Below, in pieces: positions 11,201 through 63,021 of a stretch of 64,000 bases of DNA. Source of the DNA: Capitulum mitella (lineage: Eukaryota; Arthropoda; Thecostraca; Pollicipedomorpha; Pollicipedidae); assembly GCA_030062745.1 (NCBI GenBank), contig CP099844.1:23250596-23314595 (forward strand), written 5' to 3'. A program made the translations under genes and the position numbers. The first letter of the stretch is position 1, and each line of letters starts with the position of its first letter. The notes below the pieces were generated by a model. It was not told where the DNA came from, did not search any database, and was given only the letters and a program-made list of their open reading frames with translations.

Positions 11201-13235
11201 CTTTTGGATGTTTCGCCCCGCATCGTAGGCACAATGATGATGATGTTGATTTGTGTTTGCCCCCTTCTCATTGGTGACCTGCTGGAAGGAAGTATCTTGT
11301 CATCCCATCCCTAGTGTGACCTGAAAGTATGTTGTGGCTCTGGTGTGACCCACCGGTGGCATGTTGTGTCCCCAGTGAGACCCGCTGGCAGTGTAATTGT
11401 CACCCTAGTGTGACCTGCTGGCGAAGTGTTGTTCCCCCCCGGTGTGGCCTGCTGGAGGCGTGTTATCGCGCCGCCTGTGACCTGGAGGTGTGTTGTCGCG
11501 CCGTCTATGACCTGGAGGCGTTTTGTCGCCAGGGCCAAGGTGCTGTCGCTGTGCTACCACGGCGGCTCCCGACAGCTGGTGTCGGCCTCCGAGGACGGCT
11601 CGGTGGTCGTCTGGAACATGAGCGCCAACAGGAAGGAGGTGAGAGGCGGAGCGCTACGCCCGGTCTCCGGTGTCCACCGCCTGCCCGTGGGCCGCCGAGG
11701 ACGCTCTCGGCTGGCGACACGATCGGGCCCCGAAACCCTGCCCACGACTGCCATCTAGTGGGGGTTAAGCCGAAGTTGACGAAGTTGTGAATTCCGGCAT
11801 TGACGCTGGCAGTTCTCGACGAGGCCAGATTTGTAGGGTAATGTATGGGATCAGGGCTCGTGCATGGTAGAGCCTGTTGCACAGACTCGGAACCCCGTGC
11901 CCGATCGTGCAATCCTTGGTAACTGCGGACTTTGTGGCGAAAGTTTAACGTGCCATCAAAACTACATCACATCCGTGTGGTGGTCAGCATGGCTGTATTG
12001 GCCGTTTGCCAGCTGACCCGCTGGTTAGGTATGCACCACGGGCGGGACTGCAGCTCGTGTTAGCTTCCGATCATGGTCTGGCAACTTTATAAACGTTGCT
12101 GACGGACGTACTACTCCTATAAACAACCTTGACGGCTTCCATCGATCGCTCTGAACTGAAACCTCTGCTCCGACGAATTGCCGTGTGACTAGGCGTATTC
12201 CTTGCTGACTTCTCAGCCTTGGTGTTTATCATAACGACGCGGATTAAAATCGGGTTACATTAGGCCCATGGTGGTTCACCAGTCAGAGAACCTATGGATG
12301 GGAAGCCATTGTGGGGTCCCAGGGGAGGGAGAGGGAGAGAAAGAGGGCGAGAGGGAGAGAGAATCAGCTGTCATCGTTTCAGACGCCGTCGTGGAGCGAG
12401 TCGGACGTGTGCCAGCTGTGTCAGAAAGCCCTTCTTCTGGAACATCCGCGCCATGTACGACAACAAACAGCTGGGCCTCAACAGGCAGCATCACTGCAGG
12501 TTTGTGCGGAAAGTCGCAGCGTCACGTCTGATGCAACAGGTGTCCGTGGGACAAGTAGAAGTCCGACCGCAGTTGTCGTGCTCGTAATACCGCAACCGTA
12601 CGGTCACACGGCCTGGACTGTGTTACGCCCTGTGACCCGTTTTAGCACTGGTCTTGCTTCGTACCGTTCGTGATTGTGCGGTCTCTGTTCTGTCGCCATT
12701 TGTGTGCGATCGCATTGTTCTTTCGCCACGGACTCGGCTCGACTTGCTCCCCACCCACTTGGCACTGACTCAGCCCTAGCTCGCCCCTGACTCGAGTTGT
12801 CCCAGCCTGACTCGCGCCTGACTCGGGTTGTCTGAACCTGGCTCGCCCCTGACTCGGCCTAGATTTGCCCTGAATCGTTCCGTGCTAGGCCTGGCTTGGA
12901 CTGACCCGAACCGACTCTCCCTGACTCGTCCCTGACTCGGCTGTGACTCGGCCGTGACTCGACGACGCGTGATCGGCAGGAGCTGCGGCCGCGCCGTGTG
13001 CGACTCGTGCAGCTCGAAGCGGTGCGCCGTGCCGCCGCTCGGCTTCGAGCTGCCGGTGCGCGTCTGCGACCCGTGCTTCGGCGCGGTGACGGCGGCCGGC
13101 CACGCGCCGCTCGCCTCCATCCACGAGGCCAAACACCGGCTGACGGGCGGCGCGCTGGACGCCGCGCGCCGTCGCTACCTCACGGTCGGCCAGGACCGGC
13201 TGGTCAAGATCTGGGAGCTGGCGCCGGCCGGCTAG
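8250..13235 (+). CDS. WDFY2: WD repeat and FYVE domain-containing protein 2, eight coding exons
   Basis: Exons: 8250-8404, 8784-8925, 9525-9730, 9963-10085, 10424-10540, 11533-11638, 12383-12499, 12980-13235. All have GT-AG borders and compatible phases, giving about 406 residues (vertebrate WDFY2 is 400). WDFY2 binds PtdIns3P on early endosomes and scaffolds Akt/PKC-zeta signalling. WD40 blades fill residues 1-283 and a last blade follows the FYVE domain ([15 protein letters not shown]). The FYVE zinc ligands are visible: CQLC (293/296), the RQHHCR basic motif (317-322), CGRAVC-DSC, and RVCDPC (351/354). The start MAAEIKP matches the vertebrate start MAAEIQP. Oddity: exon 7 has one extra base near 12421-12431 (CAGAAAGCCC). 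The frame before it reads CQLCQ and the frame after it reads PFFWN, as in the family, so either an assembly error or a recent lesion breaks the FYVE domain. Confidence 0.93.
11290..11530. repeat. Degenerate tandem repeat in WDFY2 intron 5
   Basis: Variants of TGTGACCTGCTGG...GTGTTGTC recur about every 25-35 bases up to the exon 6 acceptor. The repeat is GC-rich and poorly homogenised. Confidence 0.6.
12725..12965. repeat. Degenerate CTGACTCG repeat in WDFY2 intron 7
   Basis: The word CTGACTCG/TGACTCGG recurs many times at irregular spacing of roughly 12-30 bases immediately before the last exon. It is simple low-complexity expansion; the reading frames it opens are not genes. Confidence 0.65.
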
Positions 13236-16200
13236 GCGCCACCGCCGGCGCGGCGCCCCCGCCCGGGCCGGGCGCGGGCGGGGGGCGGCGGAGCAGGTCC
13301 GCCGTCGGCCACGGGCGGGCGCCAGCGCTGGACGGGCGGCGCATAGGCGACGGCAGCGGACGGTATGCGGTGACGTGGTCGTCGTCCTGCGAGCTCAGCT
13401 GGTGGTCACGTGACCAGCCGTCTGCCGCGGTCACGTGGTGCGCCACGGGCACAACTCTTAGTGCTTGCATTTCACCCGGAAAGTCGCGTGTTGTACTCGG
13501 AACGGCCGGCATTCACCCAAGGCGCAGCGGGAACCCGTAGTCTGAATATGAGACAGCTGCCCTGGTGGCTAGCACATGCAGACAACCGAAGCCAACCACA
13601 CGGTGACGCCGTATTTTACTACATCGGACTGCAGCGATTCGAGGCGAACCCTGTCATGCGCTCATGTGCTCTGTGACCGCGTCTGCAGCCGTTCGTAATC
13701 TTACTTTCCGCGTCCCCTGACTGACGCGACACGTGAGGCGGCGCCTTGTCCTCTATTTATCGCAGCACGTGAGGTGGCGCCGCGTTGTCTGTTGGCCGGT
13801 CCAGGCTATCGTCCGGCGCCTGGACCAGCATGGAGCTTTGGCCGTCGCAGCTGTTGAAAGGGAGGCGGAACATTGGCGACGGCTTCAGTAGGAGCTGGAA
13901 CACTGGTGACGACCTTAGTCGGGGGACCTGCGCTGTCGACTTGGGGTCGTCCTGTCATGAACTCGGAGTAGCCTCCCCCCCGGAAAGCTGCGAAATGTTG
14001 TGCTTTTAATGCCCCCCCCCCCCACTACCGTCTCCCACTTGATATCTGATTGTTCTCGTCCTGGCACGAGCGGCGAGCAGCCTCTCGCTTTGTAGGTCGC
14101 TGTGGTAACGGCTTGGCAGTTACCGAGATTTCAACAGTAACCGAGCCATATATACGTCGAGCTCGAATAGTTTGGTCTTGTACGGTGGACTGGGCGTGTT
14201 TGCTGGTCTGGTCGGCGTGATCTCGTATAGTCGGTGTACGGCGCTGTAAGCGAACTGGACTGGCGTCTGCACCGGGCGTCTCGGGACCGAGTGGTCGCGG
14301 ACTGTTTCCCCTGGTATCCCAAGCGACAGCGCTGACAGCGCTGAGCGCGCTTCGCTCGCCACGCGGAGGCCCGAGCAGCCGGAGCCGCCCGTCGCGCCAT
14401 TCGTGTCGGTCGCCGGTCTCCGTTTCCTGGTAGCCGTGCTGCGCGGTCAGTCGCGGCTGCGTGACGGGCGCGGCCGGCCGCCCGCTCTTCATTTCCCGCT
14501 AACGCTGTCAGCCTCGGGCAGCTGCGTGGCTCGGCGGCGAGGGGCGGGAGAGCTGCGCGCCGGCGGCGTCTGGCGGCACAGTGGCGCCCCGTGTCTGTCT
14601 CTCGAGGTCGGGCGGAGCGGCCGGCGCGCCCGCCGCGTCTGGCTGGCGCCCTGTGCCTGTCTCTCGAGGTCCGGGATAGAGCGGCCGGCTGCTGGGCGGA
14701 CGCCGCGTATTGTCTGTGATCGTCTATGAATGCCCCGCCGGATCGGGCACCGCACGGGTGGTGGGCTCCCGGTTCCGGGCCACGTGCTGGCCGTTTATGT
14801 AATCGTCATGGTTACTATACAGCAGCGACCTGTGTTACGTGTTGCGCCCTTTATCTGAAATATACACGCGTACTATGCAGCGTGGTTCGTTCAGCAGCAC
14901 TGCGTTCAGGCGACGCGATACCTGTGTGTCTGCCCTGTATTCCGCCCCTGAGCCCTGTTTGCCACGTTCGTTTGCCTGATTTGACGTGCGGGAAGCGTGC
15001 GGAGTGGTCGCTTGTTCCGCGCACGGTAGCCTGTGAGGAAGGCGACGGGCGGTACGGAGGCCCGTCACAACCCAAAGCTTCCGCATGGCCGTCACCGGTA
15101 GATCAAAGACGGGCGGCAGGACGGTCTGGTCAGGGCCAAGGGCAAAAGCGTGCGTAATTTGCTATTGTGTAGTTCTGCCGGTTGTGTTGACGTGTCATGC
15201 GGCAGCGCACGTGTTTCGCCGATGGACTTTATGTTTCGAGAAACGTCTGGGTGCATGCGGGCCATGAGGCATGTTTACCATTTACTTCACTAGCGGTAAA
15301 TCGCGTATTATTACGTTTCCACAGCCTGCTAAGCGGTTGTATCTTACAGCTTATCTGCGCGCTTGATTATGTTGAACGTCCGGCACGTAGCTCGGATGTA
15401 ACTCTCAACAAGACTGACAACGGCGAATCCCATTCTTCGTCTGCAGAGTTGGGGAAGGTAAGATGACCGAAACGGCATATATATATATATATGTGTATTT
15501 CAGATATGGCTTACACTGGACTTAACATTGCAGACCTGAACCCGGGTACGCACTGTTCAAACTGTGCAATGGCAAAGAACATCTGAAAGAAAGAGAACAT
15601 TTCAAAACCACAGGCTAACACAGAATATCTAAACCTTTTTCTAAGAGAACCACATTCAGCTTAACAGCATTTACAAAGGCTGACTTTTGCCCCCCGTGAG
15701 AAAAGAAGCTGATACAAAGCACTCTCCAAACACATTTCCAATCGTTCGCCGCCAGAAAGCTCCAGACCACATCGCCCAAACGACAAGTTAACTGAACGGA
15801 GCGTCGCCAAACACTGATACTTCTGAAACTCCCTGGGCACAGCTTTAGACGTCCGTCGGTGGGCGGCGATCGGTTGTTGATAGTGATCAATCTCGGGCCT
15901 GCGATGAACCACAAAATGATTCTTCGCTGCCCGACATCCCCAACTAATCTAACACACCTCGCCGGCCGGCAGACTGGTATTGATCGCCCCCGGCCGGAGG
16001 CGCAATACACCATGGCTACACACCAACACGGACGTCTGACCCGGATCCCGCGCTAAACGCTGAAAGCACTCGCTGCCGCCGGCGCGCTCGCACGTGACGG
16101 GTAGGCCCCGACCCGCACCACGGCGTCGACCTCAGGACAGTAACATAGCTCACGCAGTGTGGAATAAATGATTGCATACATATCAGATCGTGCTGGATTT

Positions 16201-16535
16201 TGACACACGTACGGCGGACGGTGCCACGCCTGCCACTGACTCCCCGGCCCACCTCCCCAGCGCCCGTGCTCACATGCGGTCACCCACTCTCGGCACGACC
16301 CTATCACGAACCCTACTGACTGCGCCCACACGCCTCCAACGCCGTCTGGCCTCTCCTCTCCCGCACACATTCACTCACCACTCTCACGCGCGAACCACTC
16401 TTCACCCACGGCCGCGGCCACTGGCACAGACCGCGCGGCGGCCAGCCGACCGGCCGGTCGCCGCCCGGTCTGGTCGGGCCGCCCCTCCTGTGCACCTTAT
16501 GGCGCCACCCGGCGAGGCGCGCGCGCGCCCCGTCC
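13236..16535. other. Intergenic region between tail-to-tail WDFY2 and LAMP
   Basis: No gene was recognised. It should contain the 3' UTRs of both genes, but no convincing poly(A) signal was seen for either. A GC-rich imperfect duplication of about 62 bp lies near 14580-14700 (GGCGCCC...TGTCTCTCGAGGTC twice), and an (AT)n tract at about 15477-15491. A 132-codon minus-strand ORF (15615-16013) has no recognisable content. Confidence 0.5.
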
Positions 16536-32698
<16,163 letters not shown>

Positions 32699-35328
32699 CT
32701 TGATCGTCCTCTTGACGCGCTTTTGGTCCGCCGCACCTCCGTCCGGTCCTTGACTCCAACCTAAGGCGGACACAGATGCTTTCACGAGTACGCACTGTAA
32801 CTTAGTACTCCCCGCTGCACAGAAAAAAGGTGGAGGGAGACACTACTGCAAACCAATGCACGCTAACTCGCACGACTACTTTCTTCTGAAGAAAGGATAT
32901 AAATGCGTCCGCAGAGGGCTGCTCCCATGCAGTCGTCAAGGTCCTTTGTGTTTAGTTGAAAGGCGGACGAAGACTTCACGAGTTACGTCGTTGCGACGCC
33001 CAGCGCTCAGACTCCTGTCTACCATAGCTCTTTTCGCGATCTATTTCGGTTTCCTGTGTCCGCAAAGCGTCAGCTGATAATTCTCTTAAAATTTGTTTTA
33101 ATTAAAACACAAATGTAAAATATCTGGAAAACGCATGCAAAAGGTCTCAGAGTCATAAACCTGCTACAGAATACTTTTAATGAGTTAAGAAATTTTTATT
33201 CAAATTTAGCAAAAGGATTAATAAATATGACGTACCCTTCCATGTTGCTCGTGCTAAAAATTGTATTTCATCGAGCTTTTCGACTTATCTATCACTGATA
33301 TGGACTTCAGATTTAAGACCAAAATGTATAATGCGATCTAAAATACATACCAATACCTTATACAACATTATGCAAAATTGGAATGCTATAAATGAAGTTT
33401 TCCCGCTCTTATCTCCTCGTTTGGGTAACATCACTATTGATTCTCCGTGCCGCAATTGTCGCATGCTAACAGACCAAGGGTTACATTGGAAGTGGTTTGA
33501 ATTTGGGCTGGAGAGTGTAAGTTGTGTTGGGTACGTTGTATTCGAGTGGGTTGGAAGGATTGATACGTACTGTGGCTATAAGATTCATTGGACTTGCTGA
33601 AAAGGGTGTTCATGACAAGGTTTTTCTCAGATTTGAAAAATGATTTGGGAAGCTTCACAAAAATTGTGGACATCATGTGATTGTTAAGTTGTACTTGCTT
33701 GTATTGCCGGTCCTAAGAAAATGCATAAGCCAGTTGATCCGATCCTGTCAGTCAAATATTCATCAAATGCAAATTGTGACCAGCAAGTTTCAGGTTTGCC
33801 TGCAATGCTTGTTTACTGCTGTGTGAAATGTGTGGTGGACAGTTACCTGCCTGTTGATTATTGTCAGCTTCAAATTTGGACTACATTAAGTAACATGGTA
33901 TGTTAAGATTGGGTTAAATAAAGCATATGTGGCTAAATTTGCTAGTTTGTTTCAGATATGGGTCAACAGTAAGATTCAGCCCGAGCGCTTACTTCCAGGG
34001 AAAATAATCGTAGTAGTGGTTGCATGGCGTTTCAAATGCAATATTGATAAGTATTACTTACGATTTCAGCCAGAAAAACCTGAAACACACATTATTTCCC
34101 CCGAAACAGGTTGCGTCGTCACTGGTGTGCTAACCGCCATACGCTCGCGTAGGGATTATTTAACGTTTCTGCGTTAAATAGTTTGTTTACGTGAGATCTC
34201 GACGCTGATTGGTCGTCGGTCGGACTCAAGGTGCAATCAAGAGTTATAAAAAAGTTTTGGGGGAATAACTAATGCGATATAAATTATCTTTGAAATAAAA
34301 AAGTTAACTGTTGTAAAACTAATAGTAATAATAATAGTAATAATAATAATAATAACAAAATATAATAACAAAAAAGTAAAAATATTACAAAGATGGCAAA
34401 GCGTAGTTGCAATTTGAAAAATACAAAAAAAACAAAAAGCAGTGAAATAAAATATCTGAAAAAATCACCGAACAAAACTGGAAAATATTAGGAAGTGAAA
34501 TAAAACAATACATAAAAATTTACCCTAGCCTAACATAGTAACCAAACCTAACCTAACCTAACCTAACCTAACCTAGCCTAGCCTGGCCTAACCTAACCTA
34601 ACCTAACCTAACCTAACATAACCTAACCTAACGTAGCCCCGCACAAAAAATCACGGAACAAAACTGGAAAATATTAGGAAGTGAAATAAAACAATAAATA
34701 AAAATTTACCCTAGCCTAACATGGTAACCTAACGTAACCTAACCTAACCTAACCTAACCTAACCTAGCCTAACCTAACCTAACCTAACCTAACCTAACCT
34801 GATGTAACCTAGCCCAGCACAACCCAACCTAGCAACCTAATCTAACGAGTATTAAATGTCATAATGTAATAGTACTGATATCAGACATCCCAACAATTGT
34901 CTAATACAATAATATAACGGCGTAATAATTCAGCAGTTCCTCCAAGTTCAGTTTGTGGCAACAGAATAGAATTTTCCTATATATGACGTCATTAATCGCT
35001 TGAAGATGCATGCAGGGTCTACACGTCCTTGATGTCAATAACCTTAACCTTGGCGGCACTACATTTTCCGCCGCGGAATAATGTTCTCCGCCAGTCGACT
35101 GCAGCACGGTATTACTGTGTGGTACGTTATCGTTACGATTTTGTTGTTATTGTTTAGAAAATCAAGTAGTGGAAAGTACGGTTAGAAACAGGATGATACA
35201 TTCTTTACATTGGTGGCAATTATACAAAGGGTTGTTTGCGACTTCGTCGGGCAGAAACTTACCTTTAGCCCAGATATGCATGACATAATACTCATTTACA
35301 CTAAATAATGTTAACATAACCACATGTA
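32699..35328. other. Intergenic region upstream of LAMP (minus) and STAG (plus)
   Basis: It holds the presumed LAMP promoter and perhaps 5' UTR exons of STAG; no coding exon was recognised. It includes an AT-rich TAA/TTA-rich stretch (about 34315-34400) and the telomere-like arrays listed separately. Confidence 0.5.
34465..34830. repeat. Tandem duplication of about 186 bp containing (CCTAA)n arrays
   Basis: The sequence TCAC(C/G)GAACAAAACTGG starts at 34465 and again at 34651. In both copies it continues through TTTACCCTAGCCTAACAT into a (CCTAA)n array (about 34541-34630 and 34725-34803). Each unit therefore has an AT-rich leader plus a telomere-type tract. The arrays carry scattered CCTAG and CGTAA variants, so they are old interstitial telomeric sequence rather than an active end. 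Confidence 0.85.
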
Positions 35329-37061
35329 CAGTACTGGACATATTATTATGGATTTTTGAGAAAATCATAAAATTTGCTTCATTTCATCAAAATATATGAC
35401 AAATACACATCAAATATCATTTTATTAGTATGAGAAATTATTATTGTCCTTCTAGTATTTTGTCTGTCCTCCCTTTGCTTTCAAAAGAGCTTCAATACGT
35501 TTTGGCATCCCTTCAATCAACTTTGAGCACATTTCCTTCAATCTGTCAGAATGAAACCACACTTCTATAAGACGTGCTATCAGCGTTGTTTTGCTTGTAA
35601 TTGGCACTTGATGTATTTCATTTTTGAGAACCTCCCATAGGTTCTCTATGGGATTCATATCAGGTGAGTTGCCTGGCCAGGAGAGCAATTTCACCTGATT
35701 TTCTCCACACCATGCCTTCACTGACTTGGCAGTATGACAGGGGGCCCCATCTTGCATGAAAATCCAGTCATCAGCAAGCTCCCAGTCCCTGATTTGAGGT
35801 AGGAGACGATTCTTTAGTACAGATATATACTTGCTGGCATTCATAGTTCCCTCCACTATGTGTAAGCGACTTGTACCGCTTGTAGAAATTGCTCCCCATA
35901 CCATGATTTTTTGAGGAAATTTCACAATTTTCCTCAGGCATTCAGGTTTGAACTCTTCTCCTGGACGTCGTCGTACAGTCTGAACCCTGTCATCCAGCAC
36001 ACATGGTGCTTTCATCAGAGAACACCACCTGAAATGAATTAATGATGCTGGCTTATCAAAAACTTTTTTAAGACATCAAGAATCCTACTCTACAGATTCA
36101 TGATTTTCATCAAAAAATTGCCTGTATAATTTTCTAGGCAAACAAATTTAAAAACAGATTACTTAGTGATAGAACTATTTCTAAAAATTAGTATGATCAG
36201 TATAGAATTCTGTAATAATGATTTACCTTAGACCAATCTGCTACAGTCCATTCTTTGTGCTCATTTGCCCATGACATTCTTGCTTCAATCATTTTCTGGG
36301 TAAGACGCGGCTTTTTCCTAGGCCTGTAGGCCTTCCGTCCACACTCCAGGAGTCTTCAACTAACGGTTTTCCGATGAACATGGAACCCTTCTTTTACAAG
36401 AATGCTTGAAATCTTTTGACAGGAAGCCCTTCTCATCTTCAATGACATATTTTTAATCTTGTGATCTGTTCTTGCACTTGTCTTCCTCTTCGGGCCACAT
36501 TTCCCAACTCTCCTGTTCTCCAATGGAATGTCTTTCTGTAAATTTTTCTTAACTAAACTAACAGTTTGGGTTGATACCTTCAATTCCTTGGCGATTTCTA
36601 CCTGTTTAAGAGTAGAATTTTCCAGTAAAGTCTTTATTTGACCTTTCTTACGGGGACTGAGGTCAGCCCTTTTACCCATCCTCACTAATTCATCAATAAA
36701 TCGATGGAAATGTGATTATTTTGCTATAATTTAACTTTTTTGTATCCAGAATGAATCGAAAGTGAAACTAGAATACCAGTCAAATTCAAGAGTGAACTCA
36801 GCTGGAAAGGTTCCAGCGCTGAAGTTGTGTTTTTAAAAATGGGCAAAAAATGACGTTCAGTCAAATTGAGTGGATGAGTGCTTAAAAGTGGGCTTTTATC
36901 AATACAAAGTACTCATTAGAAATACTGAATATGAAAATGCATTCAGAAATTGTTTATACATCGATATACCGATGCATCGAAATACCGATCAGCTCCTGCA
37001 CCCATGTTTCCAAGCAGTATAGCTTCTTTTACAAAAATCCATAATAATATGTCCAGTACTG
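35329..37061 (-). mobile_element. Tc1-family (DD34E) DNA transposon, full length with intact terminal repeats
   Basis: Terminal inverted repeats of 30 bp (35329-35358 and 37032-37061) are identical, begin CAGTACTGGACATATTATTA and are flanked by TA on each side (35327-35328, 37062-37063). This is the Tc1/mariner target duplication. The transposase lies on the minus strand. About 350 bp of non-coding DNA lies between its start and the right terminus. Identical termini suggest fairly recent movement even though the coding region is broken. Confidence 0.95.
35452..36685 (-). pseudogene. Tc1-like transposase, interrupted
   Basis: Two exons seem present: 36685-36227 and 36028-35452, separated by a 198-bp GT-AG intron. 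The N-terminal part (MRMGKRADLS..., 109 codons to 36356) holds the paired helix-turn-helix DNA-binding domain. The C-terminal part has the catalytic triad: D in VFSDES, D in FMQDGAPCHTA, and E in SPDMNPIENLWE, with 34 residues between the second D and the E (DD34E, Tc1 family). Two defects are visible: an in-frame TGA after HRKTVS, and a one-base frame change between the SDES motif and the following VLDDR segment (about 36000-36018). It is therefore probably inactive in cis. I describe the lesions only. Confidence 0.9.
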
Positions 37062-38902
37062 TAGTTCTGATGCTTTATGCATTGTGTATCTTGTGCATTT
37101 TGACATCACATTTCCTTGACATGCATTAGATCATGTAAGGCCCAAATGCCCCATGATATTCCCCATAATATACACTTTGCCCCCAAATGCTCCATTACAT
37201 TATGCCTCTAAAATATGGATTATATTCATTGTGTTCAAACTGACTGAGAATACAAACTGCAAGCCAATGTAGGTTTGGAAAAAACTCAGTAGCTTGTTGT
37301 TGATTGCTTGGGAATGCTTCCAAATTTTAAGTCACTGCTGGCCCATACCACTGTTTTGAAGAGTGCTAGGACACACCTCAGGAATGTGCAATGATAAACA
37401 GCATGGTTGCCTTAAAAGGATCTCATGACCACAAGACACTGGTGTGTACACTTGTGGCCTCAGGTCTGCTGAGCTGGTGCACCCCTGGCTAACACGTGGA
37501 GGTTTCCATGATGCGAGGGTTGGGATTTACTTTCATGTTAACTTAACAAGTACATCATGTTATTCCTGCAGACTTGAGTACAATTTTGTGACGTAAATTC
37601 AAGCACAGTGGTGCATGAATAATAGTTGTCATGGATCCTGATAAAAATAGGCTGCATCAATTGCAGACTTAATCACGGATGAAAATGCAACATGATTTGG
37701 TTAGAATAGATCCCATAAGTCAAGAAACCAACTTTACAAGACAATTATGGGGAAGTCAGAGGCTAATTTCAGGGGACAGTTACATTTAGTCAGTCAAGGA
37801 AAGGGTGAAAAATTGAACATCATACTTATGCTTAAGGAATGATCCATAGTATCAAGGTCTGATGCAGAACAGTATAAAATGATTGAACAATGAATTTGGT
37901 GCTATACATTTAAGCATACTTGACTGTATGCTTGTCATGATCATTTTAAGCAATAGCATTTAATGGAAGTGATTTGAATATTTTACACTTATATTTTATA
38001 GCCTAGCCTGATTCTTTTCCTAGGTCAGAACATATATTGAACTTCAGTAAAGTGCATTGCCATTGACCAGTGATGCAATATTTATTGGTAGCAGTGGTGC
38101 TCTGCAAAGAGGCCTCTTTTAAGAGACATTTAGGTTGTGGCATCAAATTGTATGGTTTCCTTACCATTTTCTGTCCTCATGCAGTGTTGGCAGTTAAAGG
38201 TAATCCAGTACCACTGATGATACTGGATTCTGTGATTCATTGAAATGATTTTCATTAATTTCATTGCTAAGATCATTAAGTATTGTGTGTTTGCTACATT
38301 CTTTGTGGGCACTAATCACCAGGCTACTGAACAGACATGGACATCATTTTATGTAAGATGGCAGCTATGTTCATTGTCTTCATGAGAAAACCACTAGACA
38401 GCAGCTAATGGCCAGGAAATAAGTTACTTCAGGAATTGTCCAACATATAGTACTCATGGTATAATTAATGGGAGCTGATGGAGGTCACTATATAGCTGTC
38501 TCATTCCAGATCTGATGCACCATCAGGTACATGTCATAACACATTGATGATTTAATCCTGCTTTTGGGTTTTGAGGAAGAGTGCTGTGAAGAAAAAAAGC
38601 CCAGCTACCAGAACAGCAAAGGTAACAATATTGCCATATGTGTCATGCAGAAATGCCTGTCTGCAGTCCAAAGATTTTCACTTATTTGATGTTGTTCCCA
38701 CCACTGCTTATGTCAATGGGTTTTATGGTATGCACTGCAGACTGCTGTCACACACAGTGGTGTATGAGTCTGCCTGCTGTGGGTGCCAGTCAGTGCGCCT
38801 CCCCTGAGTCTGCGCCGCCTGCGCTGGCGCCGCTGCGTCCTCTGACGGCCGCCGGCGGTCACCGCGCGGTCTGACCGGGCCGGGCCGCTCTCGCGCCGCC
38901 AG
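37062..38902. other. CpG-poor sequence upstream of STAG, with a possible upstream STAG exon
   Basis: Mostly no recognisable gene; CG is nearly absent from about 37.1 to 38.7 kb. One segment, about 38576-38621, is bounded by TTTTGAG and AAAG|GTAACA. It encodes a Lys-rich peptide (SAVKKKSPATRTAK) ending in phase 0, which is compatible with the STAG exon starting at 38903. Vertebrate STAG N-termini are also Lys/Arg-rich. It may be an additional N-terminal coding exon or chance. Confidence 0.35.
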
Positions 38903-63021
<24,119 letters not shown>

